DNA from: an uncultured Bacteroidales bacterium
Lineage (GTDB): Bacteria > Bacteroidota > Bacteroidia > Bacteroidales > Bacteroidaceae
Reading direction: 5' to 3'
Assembly (NCBI GenBank): GCA_902763885.1
Contig: CACWTU010000014.1
Coordinates: 1 to 56,796 of the forward strand
DNA length: 56,796 nucleotides
The stretch's first letter is position 1; each line of letters starts with the position of its first letter. The translations under genes were made by a program, and so were the position numbers. Shown in pieces: positions 27,531 through 35,815 of this stretch. A model generated the notes under the pieces. The model saw only the letters and a list, made by a program, of their open reading frames with translations. It did not search any database and was not told the DNA's origin.

Positions 27531-27606
27531 GAGTACCATTGGGGTCTGTCCCCTTTGGTATCATTTTCAAAAAGAGTACCAAAGGGGACAGACCCCAATG
27601 GTACTC
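27531..27606. repeat. Inverted pair of GAGTACC-arm hairpins (second copy)
   Basis: Units at 27531-27563 and 27574-27606, in the opposite order to those at 19805-19880. The first begins 3 bases after the patatin gene stop; its right arm is degenerate (TGGTATCA). Confidence 0.9.
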
Positions 27607-27714
27607 TTTTTTCAAAAAATGACAAGGTATGCGAATGTTTCCCGGCCGGAGGCCGGCCCGTTTCCGTTAGGAAACTAAAAAAAGGTTTGGATGCTGACCG
27701 CTTATCCATCCTAC
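27607..27714. other. Intergenic region with a hairpin shared with 19956-20126
   Basis: CCCGGCCGGAGGCCGG is followed by GTTTCC-GTTA-GGAAAC and TAAAAAAAGGTT (27660-27687). Apart from these I see no gene. It lies between the patatin gene and the SRP RNA terminator. Confidence 0.6.
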
Positions 27715-27742
27715 AAAGAAAAGGAGGCCCAATGAGGCCTCC
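27715..27742 (-). terminator. Terminator of the SRP RNA gene
   Basis: Minus strand: GGAGGCC and GGGCCTCC form a stem with loop TCATT or so, followed by TTTTCTTT. It starts 10 bases after the 3' closing stem of the SRP RNA. Confidence 0.88.
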
Positions 27743-27751
27743 TTGTAGGAT

Positions 27752-27848
27752 GGGTAAGCTGACTGCATCGCGCCGCTACAACCGACGTACCTTTGCTGCC
27801 GTCAAGCCCTGGAGGGTTGGAAGGGAGCTGGCCGTGTAGGACTTACCC
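27752..27848 (-). ncRNA. ffs: Signal recognition particle RNA (4.5S-like, small type)
   Basis: Read on the minus strand, GGGUAAG (27848-27842) pairs with CUUACCC (27758-27752), enclosing a 97-nt hairpin RNA. The apical SRP domain is CCAGGGCUUGACGGCAGCAAAGG: the symmetric-loop strands CAGG and AGCAA flank a short stem GCU/GGC closed by a UGAC tetraloop. UGAC is a known substitute for the usual GGAA loop at the Ffh-binding site. The 3' side (GUCGGUUGUAGCGGCGCGAUGCAGUC) follows the conserved SRP pattern. A promoter and a rho-independent terminator in the right places fix the strand. The RNA binds Ffh and targets membrane proteins to the Sec translocon. Confidence 0.9.
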
Positions 27849-27852
27849 GCTG

Positions 27853-27882
27853 CGAAGATACTGCTTTTATTTGAAACTGCAA
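27853..27882 (-). promoter_or_regulatory. Promoter of the SRP RNA gene
   Basis: Minus strand TTG (27882-27880), 19 bases, then TATCTTCG (27860-27853), one base off TAnnTTTG. The expected start is at the GGGUAAG that begins the RNA. Confidence 0.75.
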
Positions 27883-27931
27883 TCCACATTCAAAAGAAAT
27901 GACTAAATTTGCATTTCTGAAAAGAAAAGAG

Positions 27932-28525
27932 ATGGAAGAGCAGAACGGAAACAAGGTAATAAGAATCAACCTGATGCAGGTGTCCATGACACTGGGCACA
28001 TATCTCGGGCTATACATTATCCTGGCGTATGCCTTCACTTTGCTCTCCGTAAAGTTCAGCGCACTCTCAGCAGTTGCCATGATACTTATGCTTGGCATTC
28101 CCGTGATTGCTTTCTTTCTCATCAAACGCTTCCGTGATGCCAACTGCAAGCCTTTCTTCCCTTTCCCGGTATCGTGGATGATATCTATCCTTACCTTCCT
28201 GTTCGCTACGATGCTCTCCTGCATGGCCGCATATCTTTACCTGCGTTTCATTGACAACGGAGCATTTGCAGCAGGCTTGATGGAACGCATGGACATGATT
28301 ATGTTGGCATCAGGCTCTGCAGCCCAGGAGTTTACAGATCCCGCTCAGGCAGAACAGTACAACTCAACAATGGAACTGCTCAAACAGACCATAACATGGT
28401 TCTGTTCACTCCCGGCATCGGGTATGACCAAGCAGCTTGTACAGACATCGCTCATGTGGGGCAATATCCTGTCACTTGTCATAGCAATCATTACCACAAA
28501 AAGGATCAGACTCAAACAAGAATAA
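27932..28525 (+). CDS. DUF4199 family membrane protein
   Basis: A 197-residue inner-membrane protein with about four membrane segments (LGTYLGLYIILAYAFTLL, ALSAVAMILMLGIPVIAFFL, PVSWMISILTFLFATMLSCM, and NILSLVIAIITT), typical of Bacteroidetes DUF4199 proteins found just before a GT2 glycosyltransferase. Its function is unknown. An in-frame ATG at 27899 exists, but a TAAATTTG -7 box (27904-27911) lies between the two ATGs, which favours MEEQNGNK at 27932. Four bases separate it from the glycosyltransferase gene. Confidence 0.8.
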   Translation: MEEQNGNKVIRINLMQVSMTLGTYLGLYIILAYAFTLLSVKFSALSAVAMILMLGIPVIAFFLIKRFRDANCKPFFPFPVSWMISILTFLFATMLSCMAAYLYLRFIDNGAFAAGLMERMDMIMLASGSAAQEFTDPAQAEQYNSTMELLKQTITWFCSLPASGMTKQLVQTSLMWGNILSLVIAIITTKRIRLKQE

Positions 28526-28528
28526 AAT

Positions 28529-29485
28529 ATGGACCTTTCTATCATAGTACCGCTTCTGAATGAGGCCGAATCAATTCCTGAGCTTTACGCCTGGATATCA
28601 AGAGTCATGACTGAGAACAAATTCAGCTATGAGGTGATTTTTGTTGATGACGGCAGTACCGATGGCTCTTGGGATATCATCGAAGGCCTTAAAGCCGATA
28701 ACCCCGACATCGTAAAAGGCATCAAGTTCCGCCGCAACTACGGTAAGTCCCCTGCCCTGTTCTGCGGATTCGATATGGCTCAGGGTGATATCGTGGTTAC
28801 TATGGATGCAGATCTTCAGGACAGCCCTGAGGAGGTGCCTGAGATGGTTCGCATGATTCGTGAAGATGGCTTTGACCTAGTATCGGGCTGGAAAAAGAAA
28901 CGCTATGACGGAAAGTTGAGCAAGAACATCCCGTCCAAGATATATAACTGGACCGCACGTAAGGTTACAGGATTGAGTCTGCATGACATGAACTGCGGTC
29001 TCAAGGCATACCGCCGTGACGTAGTCAAGAACATTGAGGTTTATGGTGAGATGCACCGTTACATACCGTTCCTGGCCAAGAATGCCGGATTCAGCAAGAT
29101 CGGCGAGAAGGTGGTTCACCACCAGGCACGAAAGTACGGCACAACCAAGTTTGGACTTGACCGCTTTGTAAACGGCTATCTGGACCTTATGTCACTCTGG
29201 TTCCTGAACCGCTTTGGCAAGCAGCCCATGCATTTCTTCGGTCTGTGGGGATCAGTAATGTTTGTGCTGTGTTTCATTGCCATAATCGTAATAGGCGCAT
29301 CCAAGCTATATGCAATATCACACGGGGTGCGAGCTGCTCTGATAACCAGCAATCCCTACTTCTATTTGGCTCTTACAGGTATGATTATGGGCACTCTCAT
29401 GTTCCTGGTTGGATTCCTGGCTGAGCTTGTGAGCCGCAGTTCACAGAACCGCAACGACTACAAGATTGAGAAGGAGCTCAAATAA
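28529..29485 (+). CDS. GT2 glycosyltransferase with C-terminal membrane segments (polyprenyl-phosphate type)
   Basis: A 318-residue protein. The GT-A domain begins LSIIVPLLNEAESIPEL, has DDGSTDGSWDII and the metal-binding DADLQDSPEEV. Two C-terminal hydrophobic hairpin segments (FGLWGSVMFVLCFIAIIVIGA and YFYLALTGMIMGTLMFLVGFLAEL) anchor it, as in DPG/ArnC/GtrB-like enzymes that load a sugar on undecaprenyl phosphate. The sugar is not deducible. It probably works with the DUF4199 protein encoded just upstream; mntP follows after 9 bases. Confidence 0.92.
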   Translation: MDLSIIVPLLNEAESIPELYAWISRVMTENKFSYEVIFVDDGSTDGSWDIIEGLKADNPDIVKGIKFRRNYGKSPALFCGFDMAQGDIVVTMDADLQDSPEEVPEMVRMIREDGFDLVSGWKKKRYDGKLSKNIPSKIYNWTARKVTGLSLHDMNCGLKAYRRDVVKNIEVYGEMHRYIPFLAKNAGFSKIGEKVVHHQARKYGTTKFGLDRFVNGYLDLMSLWFLNRFGKQPMHFFGLWGSVMFVLCFIAIIVIGASKLYAISHGVRAALITSNPYFYLALTGMIMGTLMFLVGFLAELVSRSSQNRNDYKIEKELK

Positions 29486-29494
29486 CCACTTGAT

Positions 29495-30070
29495 ATGTTG
29501 ATTGTTGAATTGATACTGCTCTCCATCGCATTGGCTATGGACTGCTTTACCGTATCAATCACATGCGGACTCATACAGCGTCGTCTGGTTACAAAGACCA
29601 TGCTCATAACCGCCCTGATGTTCGGTCTGTTCCAGGGCCTCATGCCGCTTATCGGATGGGCAGGCATCAGTTTCTTTAGCGATGCACTTGAACGCTGGGA
29701 TCATTGGATTGCATTCGGACTGCTTGGTTTTCTGGGCATACGCATGATTATCGGCGGCCTAAAGTCTGATGAAAAACAGAAGCCTTTTGACCCCACCAAG
29801 TTCTCTACGACCCTTACGATGGCCATAGCCACAAGCATTGACGCTCTGGCCGTAGGTCTTTCATTCGGTTGTACAGGATACGATACATTATCAAGCATTA
29901 TTCTGCCTATCACAATTATTGCCGTAGGCTCATTCCTGTTTTCCGCATTCGGGTTTGTTATCGGTGCCTATGTAGGCAGAAAGATCAGTTTCCCTGTAGA
30001 AATTCTGGCTGGTGTCATCCTGATTGTAATCGGCACCAAAATCCTTATAGAACACCTCACGGCTTTATGA
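29495..30070 (+). CDS. mntP: Manganese efflux pump MntP
   Basis: A 191-residue protein with six membrane segments in two homologous halves. Each half has the acidic motif of the family: LSIALAMDCFTVSI and IATSIDALAVGLSF. MntP exports Mn2+ to limit toxicity. No yybP-ykoY riboswitch is seen in the 9-bp gap upstream, so regulation would be with the upstream genes. The stop overlaps the apbE start (ATGA). Confidence 0.95.
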   Translation: MLIVELILLSIALAMDCFTVSITCGLIQRRLVTKTMLITALMFGLFQGLMPLIGWAGISFFSDALERWDHWIAFGLLGFLGIRMIIGGLKSDEKQKPFDPTKFSTTLTMAIATSIDALAVGLSFGCTGYDTLSSIILPITIIAVGSFLFSAFGFVIGAYVGRKISFPVEILAGVILIVIGTKILIEHLTAL

Positions 30071-31050
30071 AAAAGTGGCACTACCCATTCCTGGCTTTTC
30101 TGATAATCGGGACAATATTAATCCTTTCCAAAAGCAAGCAGACTGCGAATCCTGAGTATAGAAGTGCCCAAGGATTGGTATTCGGCACGCGATATAACAT
30201 AACATACCTTTATAATGACGACCTGAAGCCGGATATTGAAAAGACTCTGGCGCGCGTAGATAACGCCCTCTCCATGTTCAATCCGGAGTCAACCATATCT
30301 CGGGTAAATAATTATGAGGTAGTGCTGGTTAGTGACCCTCTCTTTCTGAAGGTGTTCCACCGCGCGATGGAAATATCGGAATGGACAAACGGCGCTTTCG
30401 ATATAACCGTAGCTCCTGCCGTCAATGCATGGGGGTTCGGATTCAAGCATGCTGAGAACATAAAGCAGTCCACTATTGACAGCCTGATGGAGATTACGGG
30501 GTATTGGAAGATTCATGAACTTGATGGCATGATTGAGAAGGATGATCCGCGCATCATGCTGGATTGCAGCGCCATAGCCAAGGGATTCGGCAGTGATATG
30601 GTGGCCGATATGCTCCGCTCCAAGGGCATTGATGACTTCATGGTGGAGATTGGCGGCGAGATTGTGGTATCGGGCCATAATCCCAAAGGCAAGCTCTGGA
30701 ACATAGGCATCAGCAAGCCGGTTGATGACTCACTCTCCGTAAACAATGAACTGCAGACCGTGATACCGGTTACAGACATAGCTATTGCCACATCAGGCAA
30801 CTACCGCAACTTCTACGTGAAGGACGGCCGCAAATACGCTCACACCATTGACCCGCACACCTGCATGCCGGTAAGCCACAGCCTGCTGTCAGCCACAGTC
30901 TTTGCCTCCGATTGCGCCACTGCCGACGCCCTGGCCACCTCAATGATGGTGATGGGCCTTGACAGCGCCCAGGCCCTCTGCGCCCGCCATCCCGAAATCC
31001 GCGCCTACTTCATCTACGAGGCTCCCGATGGCACAATAATGGCACAATAG
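30067..31050 (+). CDS. apbE: FAD:protein FMN transferase (ApbE)
   Basis: A 327-residue protein with one N-terminal membrane anchor/signal (YPFLAFLIIGTILIL). ApbE attaches FMN through a phosphoester bond to Thr in flavoproteins such as RnfG/NqrC. Visible motifs: FGTRYNITY, DNALSMFNPESTISRVN, GAFDITVAPAVNAWGFG, LDCSAIAKGFGSDMVAD, EIGGEIVVSG, and the C-terminal THTIDP-like YAHTIDPHTCMPV and ATADALATSMMVMG with the metal-binding Asp/Thr pair. The start at 30067 overlaps mntP by 4 bases. The REP pair begins 3 bases after the stop. Confidence 0.95.
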   Translation: MKKWHYPFLAFLIIGTILILSKSKQTANPEYRSAQGLVFGTRYNITYLYNDDLKPDIEKTLARVDNALSMFNPESTISRVNNYEVVLVSDPLFLKVFHRAMEISEWTNGAFDITVAPAVNAWGFGFKHAENIKQSTIDSLMEITGYWKIHELDGMIEKDDPRIMLDCSAIAKGFGSDMVADMLRSKGIDDFMVEIGGEIVVSGHNPKGKLWNIGISKPVDDSLSVNNELQTVIPVTDIAIATSGNYRNFYVKDGRKYAHTIDPHTCMPVSHSLLSATVFASDCATADALATSMMVMGLDSAQALCARHPEIRAYFIYEAPDGTIMAQ

Positions 31051-31053
31051 TGA

Positions 31054-31413
31054 GGGGCACAAAGGGGACGGTTCTTTTTGTGCCCCTATTTCTTGGAGAA
31101 CTTTTTGGGTATCAGTATCTGAAACTACGCAGAACTATCAGTTTGGGGAGACAACACCTCCAGGCTACTACGAACCCCTCCAGACCCTAAACGTCGAACT
31201 CGTCCTCATCGCCCCCTACGGGGTCGAACGTTCCTCAAACATGCGCCGTTCTTAACGGGATCTTCCGTGGGTTCTCCGCTTACGCCTTCCGGTAATGCTC
31301 CCCAAACTGATAGTTCTGCTTCTGCAAATAGGAAACTCCGATACCCCAAAAGTTCTGTGCACCTTGGATTATTATCAGAAGGGGCACAAAAAGAACCGTC
31401 CCCTTTGTGCCCC
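31054..31413. repeat. REPIN 7 with a 294-bp insert bearing nested inverted repeats
   Basis: Units at 31054-31086 and 31381-31413. The interior begins with the terminus AGAACTTTTTGGGTATC (31097-31113) and ends with its inverted copy (31340-31356). Inside that, GCAGAACTATCAGTTTGGGG and its perfect complement (31129-31150 and 31298-31319, 22 bp) form a second nested pair. Outer parts match the insert at 3873-4162 in inverted orientation, including GTATCTGAAACTACGC and CACCTTGGATTAT; the middle 140 or so bases do not. The centre has short hairpins (CCCCTACGGGG). No protein-coding signal is convincing in this 378-base gene-free stretch. Confidence 0.88.
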
Positions 31414-31428
31414 TTTGCTCGCTCGGAA

Positions 31429-31968
31429 TCAGTAGTTCTCCTTGTGGACTTCAAAGTAGGCCTGCGGATGCTGGCAAACGGGGCAGATTTGCGGAGCCTT
31501 GGTGCCCACTACGATGTGACCGCAGTTGCGGCATTCCCAAACCTTTACCTCTGATTTCTCAAACACCTTAGCAGTCTCAACGTTCTTGAGCAGTGCGCGG
31601 TAACGCTCCTCGTGAGTCTTCTCAATGGCGGCAACCATACGGAAACGTGCAGCCAGAACGGGGAATCCCTCCTGCTCTGCAGTCTTGGCAAAGCCCTCGT
31701 ACATATCGGTCCACTCATAGTTCTCACCATCGGCTGCAGCGCCCAGATTCTGAGCGGTATCGCCTATGCCCTCCAACTCCTTGAACCAAAGTTTGGCGTG
31801 CTCCTTCTCATTGTTTGCTGTCTCCTCAAAGATTGCAGCTATCTGCTCAAAGCCCTCCTTCTTGGCCTTCGATGCAAAATAGGTGTACTTGTTACGAGCC
31901 ATAGACTCACCGGCAAATGCTGCCTCCAGATTCTTCTCCGTCTGGGTTCCTGCATACTTGTTACTCAT
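31429..31968 (-). CDS. rbr: Rubrerythrin
   Basis: A 179-residue peroxide-reducing protein of anaerobes. The N-terminal di-iron four-helix domain has ligands in [29 protein letters not shown] and [14 protein letters not shown]; the C-terminal rubredoxin-like domain has [10 protein letters not shown] and [11 protein letters not shown] (four Cys). It reduces H2O2 in the cytosol with electrons from rubredoxin. The frame extends 24 codons further upstream, but [14 protein letters not shown] at 31968 is the normal start. Confidence 0.97.
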   Translation of the reverse strand: MSNKYAGTQTEKNLEAAFAGESMARNKYTYFASKAKKEGFEQIAAIFEETANNEKEHAKLWFKELEGIGDTAQNLGAAADGENYEWTDMYEGFAKTAEQEGFPVLAARFRMVAAIEKTHEERYRALLKNVETAKVFEKSEVKVWECRNCGHIVVGTKAPQICPVCQHPQAYFEVHKENY

Positions 31969-32041
31969 ATTCGTGATGTTTATAAGGTTAATAGTCTTCT
32001 TTCCGACAAATATACTAAAAAAGAAGTGCAATAGTGGCACA

Positions 32042-32164
32042 GGGGCACAAAAGGGACGGTTCTTTTTGTGCCCCTATTTTACTAATCCACTATAATACAG
32101 TAACTTTGACTCAATTTGATTGATTCCTACAGGGGCACAAAAAGAACCGTCCCTTTTGTGCCCC
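32042..32164. repeat. REPIN 8
   Basis: Units at 32042-32074 and 32132-32164, both with one G fewer in the core arm (AAAAGGGACGG). The 57-bp spacer is unlike the others. The last C (32164) supplies the last base of the mfd stop codon TAG on the minus strand. Confidence 0.94.
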
Positions 32165-35100
32165 TATTGAATGATTGTGGTGAGAAGGGTGATGGCGTGC
32201 TCTACGTCGGGGACGTCGGATATGAGGAGGCTGCGTTTGGTGCCTTCCTCGCGCAGACGGCACAGCATGGGGTTCTGGGCGGCGTAGGCCAGGATGGCTC
32301 CGAATGCCTCGCTCTCGTAGTAGGGACTGTCGGGGTTGGCCACAAAGAACAGGCTCATGCGGCCGGCCTTGAGGTAGATTTTCTCTATGCCCAGCTCGCG
32401 GCCTATGCGGCGCAGGGTCACTAAGCGGATAAGCTCCAGAGCTTGCTGCGGAATCTTACCGAAACGGTCCTGCAGGCGGTCACGGAAGCGCTGGATATCC
32501 TGCTCTCGCTCCATGCTGTCAAGCTCGCGGTACAGCAGGATTCTCTCACTGCCGTCGGGCACGAATGAATCCGGGAAACAGAGGTCCAGATCAGTCTCAA
32601 CGGTGCACTCGTCAACAAAACGGGATGCATCCATCGGAGTGCTTCCAACAGCGCCCTCACCGGTACCTGCACCACTACCCTTCTCCTTGGCCTCCTGCTC
32701 GCGGAACAGATCCTGGAACTCATCGTTCTTGAGTTCGCGGACGGCCTCCTTAAGTATCTTCTGATATGTCTCGTAGCCCAGGTCAGCAATGAATCCGCTC
32801 TGCTCGGCACCCAGCAGGTTACCGGCGCCACGGATGTCAAGGTCCTGAAGAGCAAGTTGTATGCCGCTGCCCAGATCGCTGAAACTCTCAATGGCCTGCA
32901 GGCGGCGGCGTGACTCATCGGAGAGCGATGCCAGAGGCGGTGCCAGCAGGTAGCAGAACGCCTTGCGGTTGCTTCGGCCCACGCGTCCGCGCATCTGATG
33001 CAGGTCACTCAGGCCAAAGTTCTGCGCCTGGTTCACTATTATTGTATTGGCATTGGGTATGTCAATTCCGTTTTCGATGATTGACGTAGCCACCAGCACA
33101 TCATAATCATAGTTGATGAATCCGGTAAGTATCTTCTCAAGCTCATCGGGGTCCATCTGTCCATGTCCGATGGCCACACGGGCATCGGGCACCTCACGCT
33201 GGACGGTCTGAGCCAGGTCTGGCAGGGACGATATGCGGTTGCTCACTATGAAGAGCTGTCCGTTGCGGCTCATCTCAAAGTTCACGGCCTCGCGGATGAT
33301 ATCGGGACTGAACACATGGAGCTCAGTCTGGATGGGATAGCGGTTGGGCGGCGGGGTCTGGATGACCGACAGGTCACGGGCTCCCATGAGCGAGAACTGC
33401 AGGGTACGCGGTATGGGTGTGGCGGTCATGGTGAGCACATCCACGTTGGCACGCAGCTGCTTGAGCTTCTCCTTTACCGATACGCCGAACTTCTGCTCCT
33501 CATCAATAATGAGCAGGCCCAGGTCCTTAAACTTTACCTGCTTGCCGATGAGCTTGTGCGTACCTATTACTATATCTATCTTGCCGTTCTTGAGGTCCTC
33601 CAGGATGGCTGTGGTCTGAGCTGCGCTACGGGCGCGTGACAGATACTCCACACGACACGGGAACTCCTTCAGGCGGTCACGGAATGTCTGATAGTGCTGG
33701 AATGCCAGGATTGTGGTTGGCACCAGAACTGCCACCTGCTTGTTATCGGCCACAGCCTTGAAGGCGGCGCGTATGGCAACCTCAGTCTTACCGAATCCCA
33801 CATCACCGCAGATGAGGCGGTCCATGGGGCGGCTGCTCTCCATATCCTGCTTAACGTCCTGGGTGGCCTTGAGCTGATCGGGCGTATCCTCATACATGAA
33901 GCTGGCCTCCAGCTCATTCTGCAGGTAACTGTCTGGACTGTAGGCAAATCCCTTCTCCTCCAATCGCTTGGCGTACAGTTTGATAAGGTCACGCGCAATG
34001 TCCTTGATCTTGCCCTTGGTACGCTCCTTAAGGTTCTCCCAGGCACCTGTACCCAGCTTGTTTATATGCGGCTCCTCACCCTCCTTGCCCTTGTACTTGG
34101 ATACCTTGTGCAGGGCGTGAATGGATACAAACACCACATCATCATTCTTGTAGATGATTTTTATCTTCTCCTGATAACCGCCCCCCTGCGGCACACGCAC
34201 AAGTCCGCCGAACTTGCCCACGCCGTGGTCCATATGCACCACATAATCACCAATCTGGAACTCCTGCAGCTCTTTCAAAGTAAGAGCAACTTTTCCGTTA
34301 CGGGCACGCTCACTGCGCAGGTTATACTTGTGGTAGCGGTCAAATATCTGGTGGTCGGTAAAAAAGCAGCACTTGAGCAGTCCGTCAGCGAAACCCTCAT
34401 GAAGCGTTTTGCCGATGGTCGTGAACTGTATGTTCTCACCACGCTCAGTGAAAATGTCATGCAAACGGTCGCCCTGCTTGGGGTTATCGGTCAGGATATA
34501 TATCTTGTAACCCTGCACTATGTAGTCTGTCAGGGTCTTGGATACAAGTTCAAAGTTCTTGTGGAACAGCGGCTGCGGAGTGGTATCGAAAGTAATGGTG
34601 GCCGATGCCACGCCCGTGGGTTTGTTGCCGAACTCCACTACTCGGAACTGGGTGGTCTTGCGCAGGAAATCCTCTGATGTTAGCAATGACGGCATTTCTA
34701 CGTTGGCAGTGGCCTCAGCACTTGCATTGGCTTCAGCTATGCGCATGCGGGCTGCCAGACTCTCGTTATCGGCCACCTCATTGGCTACAGTGGTCATGCG
34801 GTCAGCGGTAAGCAGCAGGTCCTTAACAGCCATCACGGTATCCTGAGGCAGGAAATCCATGAGTGACACCTGCGCGCCCTCCACCTTGTCCATATCGGGC
34901 ACAATCACCACGCTCTCTTTCTTATCGGTAGAGAGCTGTGTATCAACTGAGAACTGGCGGATGCTGTCTATGTCATCGCCAAAGAAATCCAGCCTGAAAG
35001 GATATTCCGATGAGAACGAGAACACATCCAGGATGCTGCCGCGCAGGGCGAACTGCCCAGGCTCATAGACGTAATCCACGCGGTTGAATCCCAGCTCCAG

Positions 35101-35595
35101 CAGCAGGTTCTGCAGCTCCTCGCGGTCAAGGGTCTCACCGGTATGCACCTGAATGGACTTGTCCTCAAGGCTGGATTTAGAAACCACCTTCTCAGCCAGC
35201 GCATCGGCCGATGTGACAATCACAAGTGTGGCATTGCCGGGCTCAATTGTGGTAAGGCGGCTCAGCACCTCAGTACGCAGTATCTCGCTGGCATCATCCT
35301 TCTGTCCGTACTTGACTGCGCGACGGTAGGCTGACGGGAAATAGAGCACATCTGCATCACCCATGGTCTGCACCATGTCATGATAGAAGTAGGCGGCCTC
35401 TTCCTGGTCATTGAGTATCACTAGCAGGCAGGGCTTACCACTCTTCTGAGCCAGTGCAGAGAAGAGCAGCGGAGCCGAAGACGCACGCAAACCCTGCAGA
35501 AAAACGTTTCCTCCGCGTTTTCCCGCAAGCTCCTTTATCAGCGCCTTGGTCTGTGCCAGGCCTCCGTAAAGGCCACAAAGATCAGCCAATGTCAT
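32164..35595 (-). CDS. mfd: Transcription-repair coupling factor Mfd
   Basis: A 1143-residue SF2 translocase that removes stalled RNA polymerase and recruits UvrA. Order of domains: UvrB-like N-terminal part, the RNA polymerase-interacting CarD-like domain (IGDYVVHMDHGVGKFGGL), the helicase core with Walker A CGDVGFGKTEVA and DEEQ box in LLIIDEEQKFGVSVK, motif III LTMTATPIPRTL, motif VI QMRGRVGRSNRKAFCYLL, and the C-terminal TRCF domain. The frame is open 80 codons further upstream, but those codons are mostly translated REP sequence, so MTLADLCGLYGGL at 35595 is taken. Confidence 0.98.
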   Translation of the reverse strand: MTLADLCGLYGGLAQTKALIKELAGKRGGNVFLQGLRASSAPLLFSALAQKSGKPCLLVILNDQEEAAYFYHDMVQTMGDADVLYFPSAYRRAVKYGQKDDASEILRTEVLSRLTTIEPGNATLVIVTSADALAEKVVSKSSLEDKSIQVHTGETLDREELQNLLLELGFNRVDYVYEPGQFALRGSILDVFSFSSEYPFRLDFFGDDIDSIRQFSVDTQLSTDKKESVVIVPDMDKVEGAQVSLMDFLPQDTVMAVKDLLLTADRMTTVANEVADNESLAARMRIAEANASAEATANVEMPSLLTSEDFLRKTTQFRVVEFGNKPTGVASATITFDTTPQPLFHKNFELVSKTLTDYIVQGYKIYILTDNPKQGDRLHDIFTERGENIQFTTIGKTLHEGFADGLLKCCFFTDHQIFDRYHKYNLRSERARNGKVALTLKELQEFQIGDYVVHMDHGVGKFGGLVRVPQGGGYQEKIKIIYKNDDVVFVSIHALHKVSKYKGKEGEEPHINKLGTGAWENLKERTKGKIKDIARDLIKLYAKRLEEKGFAYSPDSYLQNELEASFMYEDTPDQLKATQDVKQDMESSRPMDRLICGDVGFGKTEVAIRAAFKAVADNKQVAVLVPTTILAFQHYQTFRDRLKEFPCRVEYLSRARSAAQTTAILEDLKNGKIDIVIGTHKLIGKQVKFKDLGLLIIDEEQKFGVSVKEKLKQLRANVDVLTMTATPIPRTLQFSLMGARDLSVIQTPPPNRYPIQTELHVFSPDIIREAVNFEMSRNGQLFIVSNRISSLPDLAQTVQREVPDARVAIGHGQMDPDELEKILTGFINYDYDVLVATSIIENGIDIPNANTIIVNQAQNFGLSDLHQMRGRVGRSNRKAFCYLLAPPLASLSDESRRRLQAIESFSDLGSGIQLALQDLDIRGAGNLLGAEQSGFIADLGYETYQKILKEAVRELKNDEFQDLFREQEAKEKGSGAGTGEGAVGSTPMDASRFVDECTVETDLDLCFPDSFVPDGSERILLYRELDSMEREQDIQRFRDRLQDRFGKIPQQALELIRLVTLRRIGRELGIEKIYLKAGRMSLFFVANPDSPYYESEAFGAILAYAAQNPMLCRLREEGTKRSLLISDVPDVEHAITLLTTIIQ

Positions 35596-35617
35596 TGCAG
35601 GTGCAAAGATACAAAAA

Positions 35618-35648
35618 GGTACCATTGGGGACGGTTCCGTTTGGCACC
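35618..35648. repeat. Hybrid REP hairpin
   Basis: GGTACCATTGGGGACGG followed by TTCCGTTTGGCACC: the arm is of the GGTACC type while the core GGGGACGGTTC is of the main type. It lies between mfd and REPIN 9. Confidence 0.7.
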
Positions 35649-35674
35649 TTTTTTCCAAGAGAACTTTTGGAAGA

Positions 35675-35774
35675 GGGGCACAAAGGGGACGGTTCTTTTT
35701 GTGCCCCTCCTTCCAGGAGAACTTTTGGGGTATTATCAAAAGGGGCACAAAAAGAACCGTCCCCTTTGTGCCCC
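35675..35774. repeat. REPIN 9 (deletion form of the large insert type)
   Basis: Units at 35675-35707 and 35742-35774. The 34-bp spacer joins GGAGAACTTTTGGGGTAT directly to TTATCAAAA, that is, the two outermost parts of the 294-bp insert at 31087-31380 with everything between missing. A GAGAACTTTTGG copy also lies just outside on the left. Confidence 0.9.
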
Positions 35775-35795
35775 AGAAAAAAAATATTAGCTTTG
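35766..35795 (+). promoter_or_regulatory. Promoter of the GT2-pyrC-plsC genes, -33 box inside a REP
   Basis: TTG (35766-35768) lies in the right arm of the REP unit, then 19 bases, then TAGCTTTG (35788-35795). Both elements and the spacing fit the Bacteroidetes consensus. Confidence 0.65.
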
Positions 35796-35815
35796 CATAT
35801 TCAAATACTGACCTG

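Noticed and set aside
27752-27848. Structured RNA on the plus strand near 27.8 kb
   Set aside because: The plus-strand reading lacks the SRP core and has no terminator; promoter, terminator and SRP motif all agree on the minus strand.
35699-35815. Upstream start for the DPM1-like glycosyltransferase
   Set aside because: The codons lie in REPIN 9 and would include the promoter itself.
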